The notes under the pieces are model-generated. The model was given only the letters and a program-made list of their open reading frames with translations, searched no databases and was not told the DNA's origin. Positions 1 through 7,885 of a stretch of DNA of 24,465 nucleotides are shown piece after piece (position 1 is the first letter of the stretch; each line of letters begins with the position of its first letter). This DNA comes from [Haemophilus] felis (GTDB lineage: Bacteria > Pseudomonadota > Gammaproteobacteria > Enterobacterales > Pasteurellaceae): NCBI GenBank assembly GCA_002015125.1, contig MUYB01000004.1:1-24465 (forward strand), given 5' to 3'. Made by a program: the position numbers and the translations under genes.

Positions 1-323
1 AAACAACAACGCTAATGCCTGTTATAGCAAGGAAAATCAAGCCTGACAGCTGGGTTTATACAGACACTTATCGTAGTTATGATGCCCTTGATGTGAGCGA
101 ATTTCACCACGAACGAATTAACCATTCGGAACTGCTTGCAGTGAAACAAAATCACATCAACGGCATTGAGAATTTTTGGAATCAAGCTAAGCGGATACTC
201 CGAAAATATAATGGAATTAACCGAAAAAACTTTCCTTTATTCTTGAAAGAATGTGAATTTCGGTTTAATTTTGGGACACCCAAAGAGCAACTTAAAACGT
301 TGAGAAAATGGTGTGAAATTTAG
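1..323 (+). pseudogene. IS1016-like (IS1595 family) transposase, C-terminal part cut by window edge
   Basis: The frame is open from base 3 and ends with TAG at 321-323, giving about 106 residues that begin TTLMPVIARK. It matches the C-terminal half of IS1595-family (ISXO2/IS1016-type) DDE transposases. The second catalytic Asp lies in the VYTDTYRSY stretch, and the third catalytic region is HINGIENFWNQAKR. The tail LFLKECEFRFN is typical of the family. The start lies upstream of the window, so I cannot say whether the gene is intact. The matching terminal repeat follows directly after the stop codon. Family assignment is from remembered motifs and is firm. The closer IS1016 label is likely but less certain. 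Confidence 0.85.
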
Positions 324-343
324 GGCTAATCTACGTCAGCCCC
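323..343 (+). repeat. Terminal inverted repeat (right end) of the IS1016-like element
   Basis: The end reads GGGCTAATCTACGTCAGCCCC and overlaps the last base of the transposase stop codon. Its outer 17 bases (327-343) recur exactly at 20823-20839, and with one mismatch in the opposite orientation at 20796-20812. This recurrence marks it as the IS terminus. The junction with host DNA is inferred to fall after base 343. Confidence 0.75.
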
Positions 344-374
344 TAAAAGTATTATCTAGTGTTATTGATAAATC

Positions 375-414
375 AAGGCAACGCATTTCTATATAAAGTG
401 CTTTGCCTTTTTTT
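375..414 (+). terminator. Rho-independent terminator reading rightward
   Basis: The arms AAGGCAA (375-381) and TTGCCTT (403-409) pair, with further imperfect pairing inside (GCA with TGC). A run of seven T follows at 408-414. The T-tract orientation fits a rightward transcript, possibly of a gene now displaced by the IS. It sits downstream of the leftward malQ stop, so it may also stop or protect the 3' end of the mal message. Confidence 0.6.
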
Positions 415-491
415 ATTTGAGTATAATGAACGAAAATTAAGAGACTTTTATTTTACATTACATCCATCTTTTCTATTCAAAATGTTGTCTT

Positions 492-2486
492 TTACCTCGT
501 CCCTTTTCGCTTGCGATTAATTCCATCTAACAATTGTCGAATACCTTCGTCAGAGAAAATGTCTTGGGTATTGCGACTTAATTTACGCCTCCAGTTTGGA
601 TACTCCGTACTCGTTCCAGGAATGTTAACAGGTTCTAGCATATTTAACCAATCCTCAGGCTGTGTTCCAAATAATACACTGTTAGTATCCGCAACATACA
701 TTTGCAACTGATGATTAAAAGTTTGCGTTATTCCCATGTAATCAGGTTCGAGATACTGCACCTCCTCCACCGCTTTTCTGATCATTAACTTGTTATCGTG
801 ACGACTTTTTCTGAGCATATTCAATACATCAGGGTTTGGATACACACCGAAACGTTCTCCAAGTTCAAAATCAAAGGTTTTCCAGTATCCTTGTACTGTT
901 GGTAAATCGTGCGTGCTTAAGGTGGTCATTGCCTGATATGGGTAATTGGCAAGCGGTTTACTTCCATTTTGATCAAATTCAAAATAGAAAATATTGTAAG
1001 CAAGAATACCTTTATTCTCTAACACTTCAAGCATCCCTTCAGGAACCGTACCCAGTGCTTCTGCAATAATCAAGCATTGATGACGATAACTCTCTAGTGC
1101 AAGAATCGCTAATAAATCCTCTAGAGGATATTTAACATATAATCCATTTTGTGCGGAATCCCCTTTTGGCACCCACCACATTCGAGCAAATCCCAAAATA
1201 TGATCAATTCGCAATGCTCCACAATCTTTCATATTCGCTCTCAACAAATCAATAAATGGTTGATAGCCTCGTTGTATCAATACATCTGGATGCATCGGCG
1301 ATAACCCCCAATTTTGTCCTTGGGGAGCAAGAACATCTGGAGGTGCTCCTACTGAAGCACCTAGTACATAAAGTTCTTTATCCGCCCAAGTTTCAGCACC
1401 ATTATCCGCAACGCCTACAGCCAAATCTCGATAAAAACCAATTGGCATATTGAGTTTTTTGGCAAACTCATTACAAGATTTCAGCTGTTGCTGTGCAACA
1501 AATTGCAACCACATATAGAAACGAACAAGATCTGATTGCTCATGTTGAAATTGTATTACCGCTTGCTGATGATAATCTTGGTACTGTGCAGCCCAATCGC
1601 TCCATCCCCATTGATTAGAAAATTGAGAACTTAGCCATTGGTGTAGTGCATCAAAAGTGCCTTGAATCTTCAACAATTCTCCATGTTCTGCAATAAATTG
1701 TTCAAATTCGCCTTGATCCCAATATTTAAATTGATTATAAGCTCTTCTCAATCCCTCCAATTTCAACCAAATAACTTGTGAATAATCAACATAGTTTTTT
1801 GCTCTCGCTTCATTCAATTGTCGCTGAATATCCTCAGAGTAAAACCAGGCTTGTGCATCAGGACTTTGCTGAAAAGCATCAATTGCTGTTACATCAATAT
1901 AAAGAATATTTTGCCACAATCTTGACGATGGGCTGTATGGGCTAGCACTTTCAGGATTAGCTGGAAAGAGAGAGTGAATAGGGTTTAATCCAACAAAATC
2001 CCCCCCTCTTTCTGCTAATTTGGATAGGAAAAATTTTAAGTCAGTAAAATCACCGATACCCCAGTTACACTCCGAGCGAAGAGTATAAAGTTGTAGAATT
2101 GCTCCCCAAAGTTTTTTCTTCTGTTGCAGTGCTTCAGGTTGAAAACATTTTTCTGGTGTCACAATTATGCGACAAGAAATATTACCAACTATTAACTGAT
2201 GATAGCCTAATGCTAGATTTTTAGGCAACTTAAGTTGCGTTTGGCATTTTCCTTGTAAAACATTACCGTCTTCTAATGTTAGTTGCCAATTGCTATTAGC
2301 GTTTTCTGTTAATTCAAAAACAATTTCTTTGCCTTGTTGCACCACTTTAACAGGAGGTAAATCAAGCGTTGGCTTAGGCGTACCTAATAATTCAGCAATC
2401 CTGTGATACACATCTTGGCAAGGATAAACCTGTTGCCCATGTTCATTAAGAAAGAAAGGGTTAATATAAGGGTGTTGTTGATTCAT
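492..2486 (-). CDS. malQ: 4-alpha-glucanotransferase (amylomaltase)
   Basis: A 664-residue GH77 disproportionating enzyme. It transfers glucosyl and dextrinyl units between maltodextrins and releases glucose in the cytoplasm, working on sugar imported by MalEFGK. Visible motifs: NWGIGDFTDL near residues 141-150, the substrate-site segment NPIHSLFPANPESASPYSPS near 168-187, the nucleophile Asp428 in ALRIDHI, the probable acid/base Glu476 in IIAEALGT, and Asp527 in STHDLPT. The length is slightly below that of E. coli MalQ (694), with a shortened N-terminal region. It is the last gene of the leftward malEFGQ operon and starts 56 bases after the malG stop. The ribosome site upstream is weak (AAAGAGCAG). 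In E. coli, malQ lies with malP instead. No malP is seen here; the IS fragment lies beyond malQ. Confidence 0.95.
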   Translation of the reverse strand: MNQQHPYINPFFLNEHGQQVYPCQDVYHRIAELLGTPKPTLDLPPVKVVQQGKEIVFELTENANSNWQLTLEDGNVLQGKCQTQLKLPKNLALGYHQLIVGNISCRIIVTPEKCFQPEALQQKKKLWGAILQLYTLRSECNWGIGDFTDLKFFLSKLAERGGDFVGLNPIHSLFPANPESASPYSPSSRLWQNILYIDVTAIDAFQQSPDAQAWFYSEDIQRQLNEARAKNYVDYSQVIWLKLEGLRRAYNQFKYWDQGEFEQFIAEHGELLKIQGTFDALHQWLSSQFSNQWGWSDWAAQYQDYHQQAVIQFQHEQSDLVRFYMWLQFVAQQQLKSCNEFAKKLNMPIGFYRDLAVGVADNGAETWADKELYVLGASVGAPPDVLAPQGQNWGLSPMHPDVLIQRGYQPFIDLLRANMKDCGALRIDHILGFARMWWVPKGDSAQNGLYVKYPLEDLLAILALESYRHQCLIIAEALGTVPEGMLEVLENKGILAYNIFYFEFDQNGSKPLANYPYQAMTTLSTHDLPTVQGYWKTFDFELGERFGVYPNPDVLNMLRKSRHDNKLMIRKAVEEVQYLEPDYMGITQTFNHQLQMYVADTNSVLFGTQPEDWLNMLEPVNIPGTSTEYPNWRRKLSRNTQDIFSDEGIRQLLDGINRKRKGTR
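949..957 (+). other. Uptake-signal-like core (GCAAGCGGT) inside malQ
   Basis: GCAAGCGGT differs by one base from ACAAGCGGT, the core of the DNA uptake sequence of the Actinobacillus pleuropneumoniae/Mannheimia clade. A second copy lies on the other strand at 1558-1566. Single short matches can occur by chance. Confidence 0.45.
1558..1566 (-). other. Uptake-signal-like core (GCAAGCGGT) inside malQ, second copy
   Basis: On the minus strand this reads GCAAGCGGT, the same nine bases as the copy at 949-957 but in the opposite orientation. It supports a DNA-uptake-competent Pasteurellaceae host of the Apl-type clade. Support is modest because the motif is short. Confidence 0.4.
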
Positions 2487-2542
2487 TTTCTACTGCTCTT
2501 TAAAAAATAATAATTAGTAAAATTTCATTTTATTTTTAGAAA

Positions 2543-3433
2543 TTAGCCTTTAACGCCTCCAGCAGTTAGTCCACCAACTAACCAACGTTGTGCCACAATG
2601 AATACGACTGTAATCGGCACAGCGGAAAGAATGGCGGAGGCTGCGAAATCGCCCCAAAGATAATTTTGCGGATGCAAGTACTGTTGCATTCCTACAGCCA
2701 AAGTGTAATTTTCTACATCTCGCAACAATAAAGAAGCAACTGGAACTTCGATAATGGATGAGATGAATGAAAGAATAAACACAACAGCAAGAATAGGTAC
2801 GGAAAGTGGCAATAAAATCAGACGGAAAGTTTGCCAAGGCGTTGCCCCATCTAAGCTTGCGGCCTCCTCTAAAGATTTATCAATAGTTTCAAAATAGCCT
2901 TTAATCGTCCAAATGTGCATCGCAATCCCCCCCAAATAAGCAAAAATAACGCCACCGTGGGTGTTTAATCCTAAAAATGGAATATAATCGCTTAAACGGT
3001 CAAATAAAGCATAAAGAGCAACTAGTGATAATACAGCGGGAAACATTTGGAAAATCAGCATACTTTGCAATAACATTTTCTGACCAACAAAACGAAAACG
3101 TGCAAAAGCATAAGCTGAGGTTGTAGATAAAATCAAGGTGATTAATGCCGTTATGCTCGCAACTTTCACAGAATTCCATAACCACAACAAAACGGGAAAT
3201 GGCGGTGGTGTTATTGTCCCATCTAGATTGGTTACGCTAAAGCCTAACGCCAGTTTCCAATGCTCTAAGGAAATATGACTAGGAATAATTTCGCCTAGTG
3301 CCAAATTTCCCGCACGCAACGAAATCCCTAAAATCATCAAAAGAGGAAACATAATCAACGCACAAAACACAATCAAAAACAGATGCGTTGCAAACAAACG
3401 AACTTTCATTGATTTAGGTTGAACAATTGCCAT
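2543..3433 (-). CDS. malG: Maltose/maltodextrin ABC transporter permease MalG
   Basis: This inner-membrane permease pairs with MalF to form the translocation channel of MalFGK2. The protein is 296 residues, the same length as E. coli MalG. It shows an N-terminal membrane segment (about 12-36), the MalG-typical periplasmic stretch after it, several further hydrophobic helices, and the EAA coupling loop [14 protein letters not shown] near residue 190, which docks on MalK. The C terminus ends [10 protein letters not shown], as usual for MalG. The start ATG lies 9 bases after the malF stop. Its ribosome site (GAGG) overlaps that stop codon, which suggests translational coupling. Confidence 0.96.
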   Translation of the reverse strand: MAIVQPKSMKVRLFATHLFLIVFCALIMFPLLMILGISLRAGNLALGEIIPSHISLEHWKLALGFSVTNLDGTITPPPFPVLLWLWNSVKVASITALITLILSTTSAYAFARFRFVGQKMLLQSMLIFQMFPAVLSLVALYALFDRLSDYIPFLGLNTHGGVIFAYLGGIAMHIWTIKGYFETIDKSLEEAASLDGATPWQTFRLILLPLSVPILAVVFILSFISSIIEVPVASLLLRDVENYTLAVGMQQYLHPQNYLWGDFAASAILSAVPITVVFIVAQRWLVGGLTAGGVKG

Positions 3434-3442
3434 ACTAACCCT

Positions 3443-4999
3443 CTACTCCTGGGACATTTTTGTTAAACGAATCTGGAATACAGCAAGCACACTTACCAAC
3501 AAGAAAATGATCACAGCAATCGCTGCTGCTAAACCAAAATCTTGTGTGCCACTGCCCTCAAAGGCGATACGGTAAGTGTAGCTGACAAGTAAATCAGTGT
3601 GTCCTGCTGGCGTGGTCGTGCCTACCATTGCTGGGCGGCCTTCTGTCAATAATTGAATTAAAACAAAATTATTAAAATTAAAAGCGAAGTTTGCAATCAT
3701 TAATGGCATCAATGGTTTTAACAATAAAGGCATCGTAATTTTAGTGAAATTTTGCCATACGTTTGCACCATCAATAGAAGATGCCTCATATAAATCATGA
3801 GGAATCGCTTTTAATAACCCCATACACAAAATCATCATGTAGGGATAGCCTAACCAAGTATTCACAATCAAAATCATCACTTTTGCAAGAATAGGATCAT
3901 TAAACCACTCAGGGCGAATACCAAATAAATTTTCCAAAATTAGGTTAATTTCCCCAAAACTTTGGTTAAATAAACCTTTGAAAATAAGAATCGAAATAAA
4001 GGAAGGAACAGCATAAGGCAAAATCAATAACAGACGATATATTGCTTTGCCTTTCAAAGCCTCCCATTGAATCAAAGAAGCAAAAATCATGCCGAGAAAA
4101 GTCACAAAGATAACAGTGAGTAACGCAAAAACTACCGTCCAAATAAAAATTTTAATAAAAGGTCCCTGCACCCCTTCATCTGTTAAAATTTTGATAAAAT
4201 TCTGCCAACCTACCGTAACGGTATATCCTGGCTCTAAACGCTTATCAATAAAATGTCCTTTCCCATCAATTTGTTGAAAAAATCCAATAGCGTCATTCGG
4301 TTTATAACGTTCGCCACTTTCTTTATTCGTCAGAATCTGCGTATTGTCATCAAAATGGTAACGGCTACTTTGTTGGGAAAATTGACGCAAAGAACTCATT
4401 GTCAAATTTTCTGTACTTGGTAAGCGAAGATTAATTGTTTGTAACTGTTGGCGATTTTGAGTAATTATTTTTAATGGTGCGACCTTAAATTCAGGTAGTC
4501 CATCCACTTCTGATACTTCAATATTTCCTCTTAATTCCGCTAACGGCATTGTTGCTGAAAGATAAAATTTTTGTAACTGATGGTTTTCTAAGGCAATTTG
4601 ATACTGCCCATCCTCCCTCTCTAACAACTTAAAATTATAATGTTCTCCTGAAAAATAACGTTGTGTCTGTAATTGATTAACCACACGTTCAAAATTTAAC
4701 TGATTAGATCCGCTGTAATTGGTAAATGCAATGACAACTGTACAAAGAAGGGGAAATACCACGAAAATACCAATAGCTGCAACACCAGGATAGACATAGC
4801 GCCAGCGATAAGCCCACTGGGTACTAAAAACATAAATCGCAGAGGTAATTATGATCAAAGCAAGCAGAGCAAAAAGAATCTCACCTTGTAAATAAATAAT
4901 AAAAACTAAGTAAAAGGCGAATAGATAAAGTAGTGCAACAATAGCTCGTTTGCTCCAAGACAATGTGGCGGAATGAATAGAACTCGTTAATACTGGCAT
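3443..4999 (-). CDS. malF: Maltose/maltodextrin ABC transporter permease MalF
   Basis: The larger permease of MalFGK2. I place the start at the ATG giving MPVLTSSIHS because AAGGAAG sits about 8 bases upstream. This gives 518 residues, against 514 in E. coli. An upstream in-frame ATG at 5050 would add 17 residues with no MalF-like character. Three N-terminal membrane segments are followed by the large periplasmic P2 loop (roughly residues 85-260, rich in polar residues), which contacts MalE. The remaining helices come next, with the EAA loop YEASSIDGANVWQNF. The stretch LILPYAVPSFISILIFKGLF is almost unchanged from E. coli MalF. It lies between malE and malG, with a hairpin in the malE-malF gap. 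Confidence 0.95.
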   Translation of the reverse strand: MPVLTSSIHSATLSWSKRAIVALLYLFAFYLVFIIYLQGEILFALLALIIITSAIYVFSTQWAYRWRYVYPGVAAIGIFVVFPLLCTVVIAFTNYSGSNQLNFERVVNQLQTQRYFSGEHYNFKLLEREDGQYQIALENHQLQKFYLSATMPLAELRGNIEVSEVDGLPEFKVAPLKIITQNRQQLQTINLRLPSTENLTMSSLRQFSQQSSRYHFDDNTQILTNKESGERYKPNDAIGFFQQIDGKGHFIDKRLEPGYTVTVGWQNFIKILTDEGVQGPFIKIFIWTVVFALLTVIFVTFLGMIFASLIQWEALKGKAIYRLLLILPYAVPSFISILIFKGLFNQSFGEINLILENLFGIRPEWFNDPILAKVMILIVNTWLGYPYMMILCMGLLKAIPHDLYEASSIDGANVWQNFTKITMPLLLKPLMPLMIANFAFNFNNFVLIQLLTEGRPAMVGTTTPAGHTDLLVSYTYRIAFEGSGTQDFGLAAAIAVIIFLLVSVLAVFQIRLTKMSQE

Positions 5000-5070
5000 T
5001 GGATCTTCCTTATATTTACAGCAACAAAGATCGTCAAAAATAACTACCAAATGACGCTAAACTAACATTA

Positions 5071-5096
5071 CAAAGATGCCAACAAGGGCACCTTTG
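5071..5096 (-). repeat. Hairpin in the malE-malF gap
   Basis: The arms 5071-5080 and 5087-5096 form a 10-bp stem with one G-U pair and a 6-base loop. No T-run follows, so it is not a classical terminator. In E. coli a REP element in the same gap protects malE mRNA and helps keep MalE far above MalF. The same role here is inference from position. Confidence 0.55.
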
Positions 5097-5110
5097 CATA
5101 ACGTAGGACA

Positions 5111-6295
5111 TTACTCTTTTTCAATCTTAGCCTGTGCTTCATCTAACGCTACTTTAACTGATTGACGACCTGTCACAGCAGAATTAATTGCAGCCTTTTG
5201 TGCATACCAAAATCGGCTCATCTGCGGAATATTTGGCATAATCTCACCATTTTCAGCATTCTTCATCGTTGATGCAATACGAGGATCCTGTGCTAATTTT
5301 TCCTGATAACTCTTTAACGCCACAGCACCTAATGGCGTATCTTTATTGACAGTTTCTAGTCCCATATCCGTTAAAAGATAATTTTCTAAAAATTCTTTTG
5401 CCAAATCTTGATTTGGACTAGCAGAGTTTACCCCTGCACTTAATACACCTACAAATGGTTTAGATGCTTTTCCATTCAAAGTTGGCAGAACTGCAACACC
5501 ATAATTAATCTTACTTTTTTCAATATTAGCCCAAGCCCAAGGACCGTTAATCGTCATCGCTGTATTTCCTTTGTTAAAAGAAGCTTCTGCAACGGAATAA
5601 TCCATATCGGCATTAATAACTTTGTTTTTGACTAAATCCACCACAAACTGTAATCCTATTTGTGCGGCTTGATTGTTCACTCCAATATTTTGAGTGTCAT
5701 ACCCATTTGGGGTTGATTTAAACGCATATGCACCTTGAGAAGACATTAACGGCCAAGTGAAATAAGGTTCTACCAAGTTCCACATTATTGCACTTTTACC
5801 TTTGAGACGTAGTGCTTTATCTAACGCCTCGACCTCTTCCCAAGTCTTTGGAGGAATTGGCACTAAATCTTTATTATAAATGAGCGAAAGAGATTCAATG
5901 GCAATCGGATAAGCAATCTGTTTACCGTTATATTTTGTTGCTTCCCAACCTATATCAGATAACTTTCCTCTAAAATCTGCTGAAGGCTGTACTTCTGCCA
6001 ACAAACCTGATTGAGCATATCCACCAAAACGGTCGTGTGCAAAAATAATAATATCTGGACCATCACCTGTTGAAGCGACTTGTGGATAAAGTTCTTCTAA
6101 TTTACTTGGGTGTTCAACAAGCACTTTCACTCCCGTGTCTTCCTCAAATTTTTTCCCTACTTCTGCTAAGCCGTTATATCCTTTATCGGCATTAATCCAA
6201 ATATTTAATTGTCCCTCAACTATTTTTGCATTAACCATTTGTGTTGCAAATAATCCAACTAACACAGCTAATGCGGTTTGTGTGAATTTTTTCAT
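5111..6295 (-). CDS. malE: Periplasmic maltose/maltodextrin-binding protein
   Basis: This 394-residue solute-binding protein delivers maltose and maltodextrins to MalFGK2. A Sec signal peptide occupies residues 1-23 (MKKFTQ...MVNA), with cleavage before KIVEGQL, equivalent to the start of mature E. coli MalE. Family signatures include [55 protein letters not shown] and [13 protein letters not shown], which cover the known sugar-binding residues. E. coli MalE has 396 residues. A strong ribosome site, AAGGAGC, precedes the ATG. It is the first gene of the leftward malEFGQ operon, transcribed away from malK out of the CRP-site-rich control region. Confidence 0.97.
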   Translation of the reverse strand: MKKFTQTALAVLVGLFATQMVNAKIVEGQLNIWINADKGYNGLAEVGKKFEEDTGVKVLVEHPSKLEELYPQVASTGDGPDIIIFAHDRFGGYAQSGLLAEVQPSADFRGKLSDIGWEATKYNGKQIAYPIAIESLSLIYNKDLVPIPPKTWEEVEALDKALRLKGKSAIMWNLVEPYFTWPLMSSQGAYAFKSTPNGYDTQNIGVNNQAAQIGLQFVVDLVKNKVINADMDYSVAEASFNKGNTAMTINGPWAWANIEKSKINYGVAVLPTLNGKASKPFVGVLSAGVNSASPNQDLAKEFLENYLLTDMGLETVNKDTPLGAVALKSYQEKLAQDPRIASTMKNAENGEIMPNIPQMSRFWYAQKAAINSAVTGRQSVKVALDEAQAKIEKE

Positions 6296-6344
6296 AACAT
6301 GCTCCTTAATTATTCGATAAAAATATGTAAACTAATCTTTGTCT

Positions 6345-6385
6345 ATTCTCCACCTCATAGCATCATTCCCCCATCTACGCCCCTC
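6345..6385 (-). promoter_or_regulatory. Candidate MalT-binding stretch upstream of malE
   Basis: Read toward malE, this stretch carries GGGGCGTAGA, GGGGGAATGA and TATGAGG in close succession. Each partly fits the MalT decamer GGGGA(T/G)GAGG known from E. coli, and none fits perfectly. Position between the CRP sites and malE suits an activator array. The assignment is tentative. Confidence 0.3.
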
Positions 6386-6395
6386 TATTTAAATT

Positions 6396-6411
6396 TGTGA
6401 TCTCTATCTCA
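6396..6411. promoter_or_regulatory. CRP-cAMP site, one mismatch (malE side)
   Basis: The core is TGTGA-TCTCTA-TCTCA, one base from TGTGA-N6-TCACA, with A/T flanks (AAATT before, ATTTT after). Its centre lies 39 bases from the centre of the next CRP site. It would link mal expression to carbon status. Confidence 0.65.
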
Positions 6412-6431
6412 ATTTTTTATTAAGAATTAAT

Positions 6432-6485
6432 TTTTGTGATCTACTTCACATAAAAAACGATTTTTATGTGAAGTAGATCACAAAA
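6432..6485. promoter_or_regulatory. Perfect 25-bp inverted repeat carrying two CRP sites
   Basis: The arms 6432-6456 and 6461-6485 are exact reverse complements around the 4-base loop ACGA. Each arm contains a perfect CRP core: TGTGA-TCTACT-TCACA at 6435-6450 and TGTGA-AGTAGA-TCACA at 6467-6482. The site centres are 32 bases apart, about three helical turns, so two CRP dimers would bind on nearly the same face. Because CRP half-sites are self-complementary only in the core, the identity of the spacer and flanks shows that one whole site was copied in inverted orientation. CRP binding is inferred from the consensus. Confidence 0.9.
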
Positions 6486-6613
6486 TAACATTAGAAATCT
6501 TAAAAAATTTTTTCTTCCTGATTAAGGATTTTTCAACAGAGTATGATGGCAATAAAAAAGAAAACCGCTAGACTATTTCAAACTCTTTTTATAGAGGTGA
6601 GTGGAGAATAAAT

Positions 6614-7753
6614 ATGGCTGATGTAAAACTAATAAAAGTAGGTAAATCCTATGGTGATGTACACATTTCAAAAGAAATTAACCTTGAAATAAAAGAAGGT
6701 GAGTTCGTTGTTTTTGTTGGTCCATCAGGTTGTGGTAAATCAACTGTATTGCGTATGATCGCAGGACTTGAAGATATTTCCACTGGTGATCTCTTTATTG
6801 GAGACACTCGAATGAATGATGTCCCACCTGCAAAACGTAATATTGGTATGGTCTTCCAATCTTATGCACTCTATCCGCACCTCAATGTTGCTGAAAATAT
6901 GTCTTTTGGTTTAAAGTTGGAAGGAAAAAAGAAAGCAGAAATTGAGCAACGAGTAAATCATGTAGCAGAGATCTTGCAACTCGCTCATTTATTAGAACGC
7001 AAACCGAAGGAACTTTCAGGAGGTCAGCGTCAGCGTGTAGCTATTGGACGTACATTGGTCTCCCAACCTAAAGTTTTTCTGTTGGATGAACCTTTATCAA
7101 ATCTTGATGCTGCTTTACGTGTACAAATGCGAGTTGAAATCTCAAAATTGCATAAAAAGTTGGGAAGAACAATGATTTATGTTACTCATGATCAGGTAGA
7201 AGCAATGACATTGGCAGATAAAATCGTAGTGTTACAAGCATTAGGCAACAACCCTAACATCACCAGCAACGTTGCTCAAGTAGGTAAACCTTTAGAACTT
7301 TATCATTATCCTGCCAATCGTTTTGTGGCTGGATTTATTGGTTCACCTAAAATGAATTTTATTCCAGTTCGTGTAGTAGAGGTAAAACAAGATGGCGTAA
7401 AAATTGAAATGCCAGACTCTACTCACTTAACATTTTGGGTGCCAGTGGAAGGCAAGGGAGTGAAAGTTGGTGATAATCTTTCGCTCGGTATTCGACCTGA
7501 GCATTTGTTACCTTGCAATCAAAGCGATATTTGCATTAAAGGTAACGTAAAAGTTGTGGAGCAACTCGGTAACGAAACGCAAATTCATTTGGAAATGCCC
7601 CCAATTAAACAAACTTTGGTTTATCGCCAAAACGATATTGTTCTTGTCAAAGAAGGGGATGATATGTCTATTGGTATCAACTCAAATCGTTGTCATTTAT
7701 TTAAAGAAGATGGAATGGCTTGTAAACGATTGTTCCAAGAGTTAGGTGTTTAA
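6614..7753 (+). CDS. malK: Maltose/maltodextrin ABC transporter ATPase MalK
   Basis: The ATP-hydrolysing subunit of MalFGK2. In E. coli it also holds MalT inactive when no substrate is being transported. Motifs: Walker [10 protein letters not shown] (36-44, Lys42), Q-loop Gln82 in VFQSYALYP, signature LSGGQ (134-138), Walker B LLDEP (Asp158, Glu159), and the switch His192 in THD. Numbering equals E. coli MalK up to that point. The C-terminal regulatory domain is clear ([25 protein letters not shown]). Total length is 379 against 371. The difference is mostly an extra segment of about 8 residues ([11 protein letters not shown]) near 209-219, between the ATPase and regulatory parts. A GTGGAG ribosome site precedes the ATG. 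malT follows, so the regulator lies beside its inhibitor. Confidence 0.96.
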   Translation: MADVKLIKVGKSYGDVHISKEINLEIKEGEFVVFVGPSGCGKSTVLRMIAGLEDISTGDLFIGDTRMNDVPPAKRNIGMVFQSYALYPHLNVAENMSFGLKLEGKKKAEIEQRVNHVAEILQLAHLLERKPKELSGGQRQRVAIGRTLVSQPKVFLLDEPLSNLDAALRVQMRVEISKLHKKLGRTMIYVTHDQVEAMTLADKIVVLQALGNNPNITSNVAQVGKPLELYHYPANRFVAGFIGSPKMNFIPVRVVEVKQDGVKIEMPDSTHLTFWVPVEGKGVKVGDNLSLGIRPEHLLPCNQSDICIKGNVKVVEQLGNETQIHLEMPPIKQTLVYRQNDIVLVKEGDDMSIGINSNRCHLFKEDGMACKRLFQELGV

Positions 7754-7777
7754 GTGTCTTAACCCCATCTACCTCTT

Positions 7778-7799
7778 AACAAGGGGGGAACCCCTTGTT
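7778..7799 (+). terminator. Hairpin after malK (terminator-like, GGAA loop)
   Basis: AACAAGGGG (7778-7786) pairs perfectly with CCCCTTGTT (7791-7799) around the loop GGAA, a GNRA-type tetraloop. The stem is strong, but the following bases (CTCTCTG) are pyrimidine-rich rather than a T-run. It could terminate or attenuate malK transcription, or cap the malK 3' end, ahead of the separate malT promoter. Confidence 0.55.
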
Positions 7800-7815
7800 C
7801 TCTCTGCGAATTATT

Positions 7816-7846
7816 TTTACAGAAATCTTTCTATTTTTGCTAGAAT
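7816..7846 (+). promoter_or_regulatory. Candidate malT promoter
   Basis: TAGAAT (7841-7846) is a good -10. The -35 is weak: TTTACA at 7816 with 19-base spacing, or TTACAG at 7817 with 18. A transcript would begin near 7853, leaving about 33 bases before the chosen malT ATG at 7886. This argues against the upstream TTG at 7850. Confidence 0.45.
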
Positions 7847-7885
7847 CAATTGAATAAAATTATCCAATTTGTGCGTAAAGAGACA

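Larger units (their letters stand above)
6296..6613. promoter_or_regulatory. Divergent malE/malK control region
   Basis: These 318 bases contain no gene. They separate the leftward malEFGQ operon from malK. In order they hold a G-rich minus-strand stretch (about 6345-6385) that could contain MalT boxes, a near-consensus CRP site (6396-6411), two perfect-core CRP sites inside one palindrome (6432-6485), and an AT-rich run up to malK. The layout recalls the E. coli malE-malK region, where several CRP sites lie between groups of MalT sites. I could not fix a convincing GGGGATGAGG-type MalT box or a clear -35/-10 pair on either side. MalT-dependent promoters often lack a good -35, so this is not contradictory. 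Confidence 0.8.

Noticed and set aside
2550..2837. Overlapping minus-strand frame inside malG
   Set aside because: It is a shifted frame of malG with an unnatural composition; malG itself is full length and intact.
5000..5050. Upstream ATG extending MalF by 17 residues
   Set aside because: The extension is cysteine-rich and unlike MalF, whereas the ATG at 4999 has a good AAGGAAG site and gives the family length.
7850..7885. Upstream TTG start for malT adding 12 residues
   Set aside because: It has no ribosome site, the best -10 (7841-7846) would place it at or before the transcript start, and the homology to E. coli MalT begins after the ATG at 7886.
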